Shown here piece after piece: positions 23,401 to 35,400 of a stretch of 64,000 bases of DNA. The translations under genes and the position numbers were made by a program. The stretch lies in NCBI RefSeq assembly GCF_963855985.1, contig NC_087109.1, forward strand, positions 888,001 to 952,000, given 5' to 3'. The notes under the pieces are model-generated. The model saw only the letters and a list, made by a program, of their open reading frames with translations. It was not told where the DNA came from and did not search any database. This DNA comes from Ostrinia nubilalis (lineage: Eukaryota; Arthropoda; Insecta; Lepidoptera; Crambidae). Every line of letters starts with the position of its first letter. Position 1 is the first letter of the stretch.

Positions 23401-26400
23401 CGGTTTATACAGCTTGCGCATTGCGTTCACGCCAGGCCTAATGCTTATGCACACTCAGGTATTTACGAAAACTGGGACAATGATGCGAATGCCTGTATGA
23501 AAATAACCATGGTGAAGACGAATTAAATATTATACAAAATCATGATTTGATTTAAACTAAAACTTTATAAATACTGCATGATTTTGAAGGTTTAATTAAC
23601 ATTTTAAAATATTTGACGTTATTGTAGTTTAAAATTAAACTTGAAATGATAAAATCATCTTATCCTAAAATGTTGATTTAACTTATTATGTAAAAAATAT
23701 ACTAGACTTATTGAAATTATTACGCTTCGAAAATTAGTTTTACGTTAAAATTAGTTATGATTTGTTTTCATAATTAATTCAGATTGTTCATAATAATGAT
23801 GCATACATACAATACATAGTTAATAAACTTTTACATAATTAATTAGTAAATCAATATAATGTTTTAGCAATGGTATGAAGGTTGGCTGGAAGAGATCGCT
23901 TTTTAGCGATAAGATGTACACCGTAACTATCTCCCTGCATCCTAGGTTTGACTTCTTTGCCTTATTATAACTTGTGTATGTTAAGTAGTTGTTGCTAGGT
24001 GGGAATAAAAAATCAGGTTTTTTATTCCTCATTAAAATAATTACCTATACCTATTAGTAAAGAGGCAAAGCCGTGGTATAATTGTTTACTCGTTAAAATA
24101 TCATCGATTTAGCTACCGGATGTCGGACCATTTCAATAGAATCATACTTTAATAATGCAATTTAACAATTTACCTAATTCTTACATCACAGTGCAAGCTA
24201 TAAAATCATATTATAAATAAATGAATTGTAATCATTTTTATAGCATGTTAGTATGGATTGTATTTATAGCAATCAAAGAGCTCAAGCATTATGAGAATGT
24301 GACGTCAATACAACAGCATTGCAACATTGCGCTTTATGTTACAGTTTGACACAGCAAAAATGGTATGTTAGTCGACGCTCTGATAATAGTGTAAGAGCCA
24401 AGGTTCATTGCAGGGACAGTAAACCAAACTAAGTTTTAAAATGTGTCACATCATTTTTAATTTAACGTAACCAATAGCTAATATTATATTAATAACCTTT
24501 TTTTATGTTTAAGTTAAGTCATGTCGTCACTAATTTATTCTCAAAAAGATGGACTATGATGAAAGTATTGATAAAAATATTTGATGAATTAATTGCTCGA
24601 TAAAGATAATTCTTTAAGGGCAGATTTTTGAATCGTTAGTTTTAACTAAAGAATAGGACTCATTTTGAATTATTTCCCATATTGAAATTGTCAATACGCC
24701 AAACTTATTCTACAGTTAAAACTTATCCAACTATTGAAAAATCTGGTCTAAATTTATTAGTATTTATTATCTGTTAAATAAAACTTAAGCTTTGAGATGA
24801 AAATGGCTACCAGTCAACCTATGATGGATTAAATTGAAAGATTGCATACAGCTCCTTGACTATGACTTCATGTTACATGGAAGTTACGTTTGGTCCAAGT
24901 CATAAGAAATTAGGAAGATAATTATTATGCTTAATATTTTATTTAGTGATATTCTTAACTTATTTTTAGAACTATCATTCAACCTATGTTGAACTATATT
25001 GAATGTTTGCATACTGTTCTTTGACTATGATTTCAAGTTAGACCAATGTATGTTTGGTCCAAGTGACAAGAATATTAGAAAGATATACAAAGACAATCTT
25101 TTATTATTTTATTTTGTAGAATTAATAAGTTAAAGAGTTCCTTTTAGGAAAATCTAATCAATGTACAAGATAAATTAAGATAATATCATTAAGATGCTAT
25201 AACTATTAATGTACAGCTGAAAATTAATTAAAAACCTGCATTCATACGTATCTACTATTAACATATTTAAAAATGTATAAATACTTGCAGTATTGCCTTA
25301 TTACTCATTTGGTTTCGATGCTCGCTAATTTTAATCATCAAAATCGCTACAGTTTATGCGCTTGGACCGCAACACTGCTGAACATGCATATCCCGCCTTC
25401 AGTAGCCAGTTGTGTCAATTTGTGTGAAAGTGTTAGTAGTGTACATAGTAGGAGCCTAATTAATTCATAAGGAATATCTTTTAGGTTTTGTATTCTTGGA
25501 TGTAACCTAACAGTAAGCTGCCATTGGTATAACATTTTACCTATGTTGGATGGAGAGACATGAGCCAAGCTGGTACAGAATATACATACATACTGTAATT
25601 CTGTGTGTTCTCTCGAGGCAATCGGCTCATCCACATGGTTGAACGGTTTACCCATGGTGCTACCGCTGTATAAGGGCATGCGTCATATTGGCCCATGAAT
25701 ACGAATCTTATAGAACTTATGAATTATTATTGACTCTCACTCAAGATATTATAGTGTGTAACTCAATCGGTTTATAATTCTCATATTTGAGGTTCTCGTA
25801 TACATGGATGTAACCTAACAGTAAGCTGCTATTGGTATAACATTTTTACTCGTGTTGGATGGAGAGTCATGAGCCAAGCTGGTACAGAAAATTACATAAA
25901 AGTAAATTCTGTGTGTTCTCTCGAGGCAAGCTGCTCATCCGCATGGTTTTAAGGTTTACCTATGGTGCTACCGCTGTATAAGGGCATGCGTCAAACTGAC
26001 CCATGTATACAGACTTCTAAAAAGGAATTGTGAATTCCAATTGGGTTTTATCGTGTGATCAAAAGTGCGTGGATTTAACGAAAAAAGCTCATGTTGTGCT
26101 AGTAGCCGTGTAAGGTAAGTCAAATTTTTAACATGGAATTAGGCTATTCTGCACTACTGCAGGCATGGTTTACCTACTTACGTTCGTGTTATTGGGCGAT
26201 CTAACGCACAGAGTGAGGTCGCAAACTGCGACCGAACGAATGTGAGTTAGAACGCCCAATAACACACTACTTACATAGTATATCCATTAAGCTAGCACCC
26301 TTAACACAAGCATATTAGTTGCTTATTTTGGGACTAGATGGCATTGTGAAATTGTCCAAAGATTTGTTTATTTATTTATCCGCTTTGAGTTTTGTTTCGT

Positions 26401-29400
26401 GAAGAAGAAAAAGAACCGTTTTGTTTCGAGAGGGAAGTTTTGTTGTTAAATCAATAGTAATAAAAGAGGAAAGATTTGATTATTTGTTTGTTTGAAGGCA
26501 ATAGGCTCCGAAAAGAAATTCTTTCACTAAATGTTTCCTATGTTGGCTATAAAATATTTTCAAAAACTTTACTCCAAAATCTTCGATAATTGGTCGTTTA
26601 ATAAATAAATTAGATAACATATTAATATTTTTTTATTGTTTCCAGTACGATTTCAGTACTAGTTTTTAGAAATTCTATGATTTAACTATTTAAAGTGTTA
26701 TTTTATGCATAATTTATTAACTTCTAAAATATATTCCCTATTGATAGATGACGTGCTTCGTATTTGGTTAAAAAGGTGTAGAATGTTATTTTGAAGATAA
26801 CTTGCTTCCATAGAGATATAGAAAGATGCTTAGTACTGCGCTGAGTTCGAAACTCAGTGTCAAAGAAATCAAAATATGTGCTCATTATCCACTGCGGTAT
26901 CAGTATTCAACGTTCGAATAATCTTTAGTAGTATGCAAGCAATGTAAACTGTTTACATTATAACGTCGCTGCTGTCATCATTGCTTTCACAAGCAATATG
27001 TTCTGTTTTTGGGCATATTGTTGCGACACCGGCTCCGCCCCCTTATCACATTTCCCTTTAGTTTCTGTGATCTGTGCTTGCTTCGAAGTTGATATCAATT
27101 AAATATTCCTTAGTGCTTTTGATTTAAATTATTTTTTTTATTTTGACACGTGTTTGAAAAATCAAGAAATAGTCAATAATACAACAAATGAAAACGAAAC
27201 ATTGCATTGCAAGTTGCAATGTTTCAATATTGATGAGGAGATTCCATTGGAAAGTCTGTATTCATTCCTAGGATTCCCCTAACACCATCAAATTCAAGAG
27301 AATTCTAGAGAGTGCAGTTTCCCATCTCATGCTTAGGGGCCACGGTTTAAAATAGCGTGGTTGCATAGAGCCTGCAACGGGCAACCGCGTGCGCTGCTCA
27401 TACTAATTTTCGATACAAAAACAAGTGTTGGCTCACGAGTTTTAGCGGAGTTCCATGTGGTAGCGGGAGTAGACTTAAGGGAAATCTATGCTTCTCCGAC
27501 GGCCAGTTGTAAGTTGTATGCTCCAGAGTGTGCACACAATAGCCTGGTGATTTTAGCACCCGAAGGAAATGTTTCAATTTTGTTGTAGAAAGATATCATA
27601 ATTTTGTAAGTATTCAGATATTTAAACATACCTAATAATTTGTAGGTTTTATATTAAAAAATATTATCATATAACAAAATTAATAATTTCTTAGAATAAT
27701 TTAATTTTATTAGAACCAGTTTCCACTTCTTCGCGGAAAAAGTCGCGGGCAAAAAGCTAGTATGAAATATGTAGTATTGCCCGCGGCTTTACTCGCGTGA
27801 AATTTAGTTTGCTACAGATCGTCATAAATTTATATTGTTATTCTGGTCGACGCCCACGCCAGGGATGGATGAGCGTCGCTGTCGCTGGCGACAGGGTCTT
27901 CTGGTTAAGGGTTCATGACGTAGTTCTCAGGCAAAATGAAATCCACTCATAGAAATTAATAAACTTAGTGTATTCACGAGAATAATTACACACAGCACTA
28001 GAGTCGTATCGGAACTGAGTGAACCAACGGTCTTGCGATAGGAACGTCCGACCCGAGTGATAGTTGAACACAAACTGCCTAGTACTGCTGTACTGTACTG
28101 TAAAGCTTCATCAAAATTTGTTCAGTAGTTTTTGCGTGAAAGAGTAACAAACATCGAAACATCCATACAAACTTTCGTATTTATAATATTAGTAAGACTA
28201 GTAAGAAGAAAGATAGTAAGATGAATTTATTTTAGTTATTTGTTAAATAATAATAATATTTATTTATTTCTTAGCTCTGTCTGATAATGGATCTGGAGGA
28301 GTTGCAATGGCCACCTCCATTGCAACTCCATAACAAAACAATAGAACCCTATGGAGTTTGGGCTTGTGTAATTCGCCTTGACGAATACTTCGTCTAGGTA
28401 AATGATATCCAGGGTCCGATGATGGAGCTGCAAGGGGGCAGATTTTTTTTCACTATGTGACTGTCTTTATTTTGTACTTAATATAATATATTTTACATAT
28501 TATACCTATTCGTGTTTCATTATTAATCGAAATAAGTATAAAAATCTTTAAAAGACTAAATAAACTCTATTAAAATTTTAAATTAATTTATCATGTTTTA
28601 ATACCTTATTCTACCTTAAAATTAATAACTTATATCAAGTCTTAATACGGTCACGGCTCAAGATTTTTTTGTCCATTTCGGCGTTCTTTTTACTCTTTTG
28701 TCGTTGCGTTGACAGTTTGTAGCTAAATTCGCGCGGAATATTTTTGTGAAATGGCTCTTAAATTCTATAAAAAGCCATAAACTTGTTTTATGCTATTGAA
28801 GAACAATGGCAGTCATAAGGAAGTTTTATTTTAGTGTTTACCCCTATTTTTAATAGAGATATTCTCATGTTACTTTTCTTGCTGAAGAAATATTAACTAG
28901 CTTTAAGCCTGGATTTATTTACACCCTTTTTTATTTATTTATTTTGTTATCTATTTATACTCCGGTGTAAAAGCAGCCGAGACGGACTCGGCAACATTTA
29001 TTGAGTGTGTTATCGGATTTACGCGGGAACGAATAGCGGCGAAAACAAACGAACGGCGCGAACGTTTAGACGAATGGCAAGCAAATGCGAACGTTCGTGA
29101 AGGTTTGATGTAAAAGGTCTTTTGGGGGTAAACATGTTTGGATGTGGGAGAGTGATTTTTTAGAGACGGGTTGATTTCAAGGTTGGAAACGTTAGACAAC
29201 AATGTTGAGTGTCCTTAATTAACATAATAATTTTACAGTTAACTAAAAATTTATCAAAAAGTCTTTTTTTTTGCTCAGATGTTAAGTTGAAATTACTTGT
29301 AGCAAGACTACAGAATAAAAAGTAATCTAGCCTACAGTGTGCTGTGGGCTGTGGATAGTGTTGTGGTAGTGTGCTAGTAACTGTGCACAGACATCTATAC

Positions 29401-32400
29401 AAATATTATAAGGAGGTAAAGTTTGTGTGTTTGTATATTTGTTGAATTGTAAGGGATAATCTCGAGATCTACTGAACCGATTTAAAAAAATTTTTCACCA
29501 ATATTAGAAAGCCACATTATTGCTGAGTGTCATAGGTTATATAAAAAACCAAAAAATTTCACGCGGGCGAAGCCGCGGGCAGAAAGCTAGTCGTCTAAAA
29601 TTACGTAACACAACAATTAGAAAGTGTATCTAGCATTTGCAATCTAAAATCCGGACACACCGCTTCCAAATCACGTACACGTGTCCGGGTCGGACCGGGT
29701 CGGTCGAAGCAGGTCGAATCGGGACCGTGCGGGTCGACGAACGCGTTGCGAATAACCAGATTTACATTTGCAGATATGTGACTAGGAGTGGATTAAAAGA
29801 GAGGCAAAGCTTCTTTTAACGTGCTTTTGGAATATTTTTATCTTCACTAGACTGTTTTGTACCTTTTTACGTGGGGAAAAGGCATGAATTTGCATACCCT
29901 TCGTTCCGTGAGATATGCTTTGACCGAATTATTTAGACTGATAAGTACTTAATTAATTAACTTGTGTTTTGAAAAATAAAATTAAAGGTTGAATAAATCA
30001 TATCCCATTAAGCCTAGACGCAGAACACCAACTGTTAGTTGACCGATAGTTATTGGGTCCGATTCTAATTTGTATGAAGAAACGGCCGATACCAAATCGG
30101 TGTAATGTGCGCACTTTCATACATGCCCATACTGATTAACACCCCGGCTCAACTATCGGCCGACGAAAAATCGGTGGACTGCGCCTAGAATAAGTTTTAA
30201 AAAAAAATAATTCTGTAACAATAAGTAAAGATCACTTTACTTACTGGAATGATCCTTTACTGTACCTATCTGAGCCATACTGTGCAAGTGGACTGGACAC
30301 GTCAATAGGGCTGTCACATCGCCACGTGACCGGGGCGTGACAACGGCACGTGATATTGTAGCAGTGACAACGGAACGTGGTATTGGAGCATTGACAGCGC
30401 GATACCGAACGCGCTGCGAATACTGTAACGTACTGGGACTTGGATTTTCCGGTTTAGAAACTAGATAATTATATCCCATCAAAAACAATACTTGTCAAAA
30501 AAACCAAGTCTCGCAACTCAGTTGTTCTACGGTAAAAAGTTGTGAGATCCATGTAATACCAAGTCCAGGCCAGGAAATCTTTAACGTTTTACATAAATTA
30601 TTGACTTGGCCATCGCACTAAATAATTTAATTTACACGTGTTTTCATGCGATGGCCAAGTCAATAATTTTGATGGGATCTCATTTCTTTTTGTATTTTGT
30701 AAACAGTTCTACTTTTTTCCTTTTCGGTACCTTCTACTTATTGTATGTACAGGGTGTTTCAAAAAAACCCCTAAAAACTGAAGGGTATTTAATAAACGTC
30801 TATAAAGAGTCCCTTGTTACATGTTGACTCATGTTGTTGTCAATTGAGTTACTTTTTTATGAGATTTCACAAAGCAGATTTTACCTGACTGCGTCAGAAG
30901 GAGGGTTATGTTTTTCGAGTGTATGTTCGTACTATTCTTCTTCTTCTTAACGTGTCGACAACAAACATACAAAATTCCGCTATAAGAGTGGTGCGTAGTG
31001 GCTACGTATACAGGGTGTCCCAAAAACAATGGATAACCCTCTAACCATCGATAGGCCTCGCCATGGTCTCCCTAACATCAAATTTTGACCCCAATAAAAA
31101 TATCACCGTTTTCAAGATTTTCAAGTTTTTGTGCATTTTTAGAAAATTGCCACCTGCGATTACTTTTTCTCATGCCATTTCTACAAATGAGGATACTTTT
31201 CAATCTAGTTTTTTTTCTTATCACAAAGGATAGTTGGGCTATCAAAAGAAAAGATTAAAGTTCAACAAACTAGTTTAAAAGTAAGAAAATTTTAAGAAAT
31301 TGCAGAGAAGAAGGAAAAATTAATTCATTGTCTTGCACTTTTGATCAGCCATCGTGTAAAAAAAATGTAGGAAGACCATCGTGCCCATTACCTTAAAAAC
31401 TTCCTTGGTTAATTGAGATTCTAAAAAGGTATCACAAGCCTATGTATTCTGTATTATTTTTATCTTATGGCTACTTGAATAGCAACTGGTATGAAAACTG
31501 CAAAAATGAGTTTTTCTCGTAGTAGTTAAAGTAGGACTGCATAGTGGCATTAAATACAAATGGATAATTTTTAGCGTAGGAATTTTAATAAAGCAACATT
31601 TAATCATCATCATCATCATCATTTCAGCCATAGAACGTCCACTGCTGAACATAGGCCTGTACCCCAATGATTTTCATAATGACCGCTTGGTAGCGGCCTG
31701 CATCCAGCACCTTCCTGCTTACCTTTATGAGGTCGTCGGTCCACTTTGTAGGTGGACGTCCTACGATGCGCTTTCCGGTACGTAGCCTCCACTTTTACCC
31801 TGCTGCCTCAGTTCTGCAAACTACTGTGCCCTGCCCATTGCCACTTCAGCTTGCTGATCCGTCGAGGTATGTCAGCGACTTTAGGTCGTTTACGGATCTC
31901 CTAATTTCTGATACGATTTCGTACTTCGTACTTCCATAGCACGCTGTCCAAAAAATCCACGTTTCCGAGCCGTGTATTATCACGGGTATCTGTCTATAGG
32001 CACATTTATAAGGTTTAAAACAAAAATTAAGTAATCACAAAAACGCAGAACGGACGGCCAATGGGGCAACAGGGTTCAAGTGGAGGCTACGTACCGGAAA
32101 GCGCATCGTAGGACGTCCACCTACAAAGTGGACCGACGACCTCATAAAGGTAAGCAGGAAGGTGCTGGATGCAGGCCGCTACCAAGCGGTCATTATGAAA
32201 ATCATTGGGGTACAGGCCTATGTTCAGCAGTGGACGTCCTATTCCTGAAATGATGATGATGATGATTAAATGTTGCTTTATTAAAATTCCTACGCTAAAA
32301 ATTATCCATTTGTATTTAATGACACTATGCAGTCCTAGTTTAACTATTACGAGAAAAACTCATTTTTGCAGTTTTCAAACTAGTTGCTATTCAAGTAGCC

Positions 32401-35400
32401 ATAAGATAAAAATAATACAGAATACATAGGTTTGTGACATAGGCTTGTGATACCTTTTTAGAATCTCAATTAACCAAGGAAGTTTTTAAGGTAATGGGCA
32501 CGATGGTCTTCCTACATTTTTTTTACACGATGGCTGATTAAAAGTGCAAGACAATGAATTAATTTTTCCTTCTTCTCTGCAATTTCTTAAAATTTTCATA
32601 CTTTAAACTAGTTTGTTGAACTTTAATCTTTTCTTTTGATAGCCCAACTATCCCTTGTGATAAGGAAAAAAACTAGTTTGAAAAGTATCCTCATTTGTAG
32701 AAATGGCATGAGAAAAAGTAATCGCAGGTGGCAATTTTCTAAAAATGCACAAAAACTTAAAAATCTTGAAAACGGTGATATTTTTACTGGGGTCAAAATT
32801 GGACGTTAGGGAGACCATGGCGAGGCCTATCGATGGTTACAGGATTATCCATTGTTTTTGGGACACCCTGTATAATTTATAAAATTTTTGTTAAAACGTC
32901 TCTACGTACATGTCCACGTGTAAAGTCGGGGCCAGTCACTAGTCCTACTAATATAAATGCGAAAGTTTGTGTGGATGTCTGGATGTTTGTTACTCTTTCA
33001 CGCAAAAACTACTGAACGGATTTTGTTGAAACTTTACAGTATTATTGTTTATAACCCAGATTATCATATAGGCTATAATTTATAACGATATGTGACAAAC
33101 TAAATTTCAATAAATAAGACTTTAGGTAAAAAGCGCCATCTATCGTCATTGGTTAAAATCTACAGAGCTGGACAAAAATGTTTGACATTTTTTTTTTTTA
33201 TGCATAACAAGGCAGGTATTTGACCACAATCGCACCTGGTGTTAAGTGGGATGCAGTCTAGGATGGTACATATCTGCCCTGTAAGTGCTTATTCACTAGT
33301 AAATTTTTTACATTCGTAAATATTCATGCGAGCCGTGAAACGCCATCTATCAACATCATTAGTAATTAAACGAGGTCCACGCGTACGAAGTCGCGGGCGG
33401 CCGCTATTATCATAAAGAGAACGGTTTGAGTACATACCATTACCATTATCCCCTAACATTCCCATCACAAATAAAGTCTCCATAATCCATATATCTTTGA
33501 TAACAACATAGAGCTCATACAATGGTGTCTGGACTGTGCGGCGCCGAGGGATCTGTGTCACAGGTCACAGGGGATGACGAGGGCGAATATATGCATGATA
33601 TAAAATTGTAGGGTGTGTGTAATTTATTGAGATATTATTACCTGTCGAATGGAGATCATAGTTAAATAATAATACTTATTAAAAAATTTTGCATTCGTAA
33701 TGTCAAAAAGAAACTAAGGTTTTTCACTTAATCGTATTATTTACAAAATTATAGGTAGGGCTAGCTATATTTAGGACGTGTATAAGTGCCCTGGAAAGGG
33801 GCCTATGCACTAAATAATTTGAATAAAAGTTTAATTCTTCAAAATTAAGAGAACTACACTAACCTAGAAATCATAGGGAATGACGAAGATTTTTAAAACT
33901 CATTTTTTGTTTTACGGTAAACTGTGCCTTTAACCCTTAAAATCTGGGGGCACGGCAGTGCCCCCACCAAGTCGAGCAAAAAAGCGGCACGGCCGTACCA
34001 TCCTTTTCTCGAAGCAATTCAGGCCATTTTCGACTGCCTGTAACTTCGTTGTGGATAAAACTAGAAGGCTGAATTTTCATTAGCTATGCAGGCATTGTAA
34101 AGACACGGTATATTTAAAATTTCATTCAATTTGAACCAGTAGTTTAAGAATTATAACGGGTCAAAGTTACTTAATTTTGTCACTCACTGACTCACTGACT
34201 CACTGACTCACTGACTCACCGATCATCAAAACTCTAAGGCACTTCTAGCAGACCTAGAAGCTTCAAATTTGGAATATAAGTAGTGTTTGGTGTATGAATC
34301 AAGGAAAAACTAAAATATTTGGGGGCACGGTAGTGCAACCGCCAAGTCGAGTAAAATTTTTCAATTTCGGTCCAGTTTTCTAGATACATAACTGCTGTCT
34401 ACAAAATACAAAAAGAAATGAGATTTGGGGGCACGGTAGTGCAACCGCCAAGTCGAGTAAATTTTTTCAATTTCGGTCCAGTTTTCTAGATACATAACTG
34501 CTGTCTACAAAATACAAAAAGAAATGAGATCCCATCAAAAACAATACTTGTCAAAAAAACCAAGTCTCGCAACTCAGTTGTTCTACGGTAAAAAGTTGTG
34601 AGATCCATGTAATACCAAGTCCAGGCCAGGAAATCTTTAACGTTTTACATAAATTTATTGACTTGGCCATCGCATGAAAACACGTGTAAATTAAATTATT
34701 TAGTGCGATGGCCAAGTCATTAATTTATGTAAAACGTTAAAGATTTCCTGGCCTGGACTTGGTATTACATGGATCTCACAACTTTTTACCGTAGAACAAC
34801 TGAGTTGCGAGACTTGGTTTTTTTGACAAGTATTGTTTTTGATGGGTTTTATTTTCCTGAAAAATATACAGTTAACGACTTCGTACGCGTCTTACCCCCT
34901 TAGGGTCAACCCCGCAAAATCCTGTCTTAGTGAGCACCTAATTTTAAAAGGAACCCATGCAAAATTTGAGACTCCTATCACTTGTAGTTTCTGAGATTTC
35001 GTGATGAGTGAGTGAGTCAGTGACCTTTCGCTTTTATAGATAAGTATAGATAGATTTTTCCGCACTAAAATCAACAAGGCTCCGCGTAAGAAATACCTAA
35101 ATAAGTAAAACCATTTTGTATAAATGTCTTTGGAGAAAACATCAATCTCTCGCCGACATTTATCACCGAATCCTAGTCTGTAAGCCCTAAAGCACTGATT
35201 CGTTCAAACAAATGAGCCCCAAATGAATCAAAGTAACGGACAACAAAAAACAAATCTGAAATCCCCCAAAAAAGTTCTTTAGAGCACCTCCAAAAATCGC
35301 TATAACGTTTCCCACTTCCCACCCCATTTCGGCGATCATTTGTTTCCGCGGCAGCAAAATTAGAATCAATTGAAATACGACTGGCTGAAATTAGATTAAG

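Larger units (their letters stand above)
22862..26183. other. Non-coding right arm of the Polinton
   Basis: About 3.3 kb, AT-rich, without a supported gene. It contains a tRNA-like B-box segment (about 23262-23320), a retroposon fragment (23882-23940), a diverged duplication (24806-25100) and a strong pair of ~205-bp direct repeats with hairpin potential (25497-26010). It may hold regulatory or packaging sequence, or 5' exons of the accessory gene. Confidence 0.5.
9960..26271 (+). mobile_element. Complete Polinton/Maverick (adintovirus-like) element, 16,312 bp
   Basis: The element starts AGTAGTGTG and ends CACACTACT, matching the AG...CT ends of Polintons, with perfect 6-bp duplications and 88-bp identical inverted termini. 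It encodes protein-primed DNA polymerase B, rve integrase with chromodomain, packaging ATPase, adenain-like protease, and hexon- and penton-like capsid proteins, plus a PLA2/pVI-like protein as in adintoviruses. The gene blocks converge near 17 kb. Identical termini, intact duplications and mostly open reading frames indicate a recent insertion; the ATPase frameshift suggests this copy is not fully functional. It lies in the first visible intron of the DPP10-like gene. Small unrelated repeats sit inside it at 17895 and 23882. Confidence 0.95.
26278..30470. other. First intron, right of the Polinton
   Basis: AT-rich, no exon recognised. Contains Helitron-like pieces (26450-27760 region, 27774-28200 reversed, 29394-29590), a short perfect hairpin (28298-28329) and a MITE at about 30010-30190 related to 48767. 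The rest shows nothing further. Confidence 0.5.
31009..32872. mobile_element. 1.86-kb foldback (TACAGGGTGTCCCAAAAACA ends)
   Basis: Ends TACAGGGTGTCCC and GGGACACCCTGTA, each next to TA. The left arm (31009-31990) and right arm (32040-32872) are near-perfect reverse complements, including matching partial LINE 3' fragments (31604-31938 and 32062-32263). No transposase. Superfamily uncertain; the TA context suggests a TA-targeting DNA transposon. Confidence 0.75.

Noticed and set aside
34183..34218. CRISPR-like or telomeric repeat
   Set aside because: It is a short (GACTCACT)n microsatellite without spacers.
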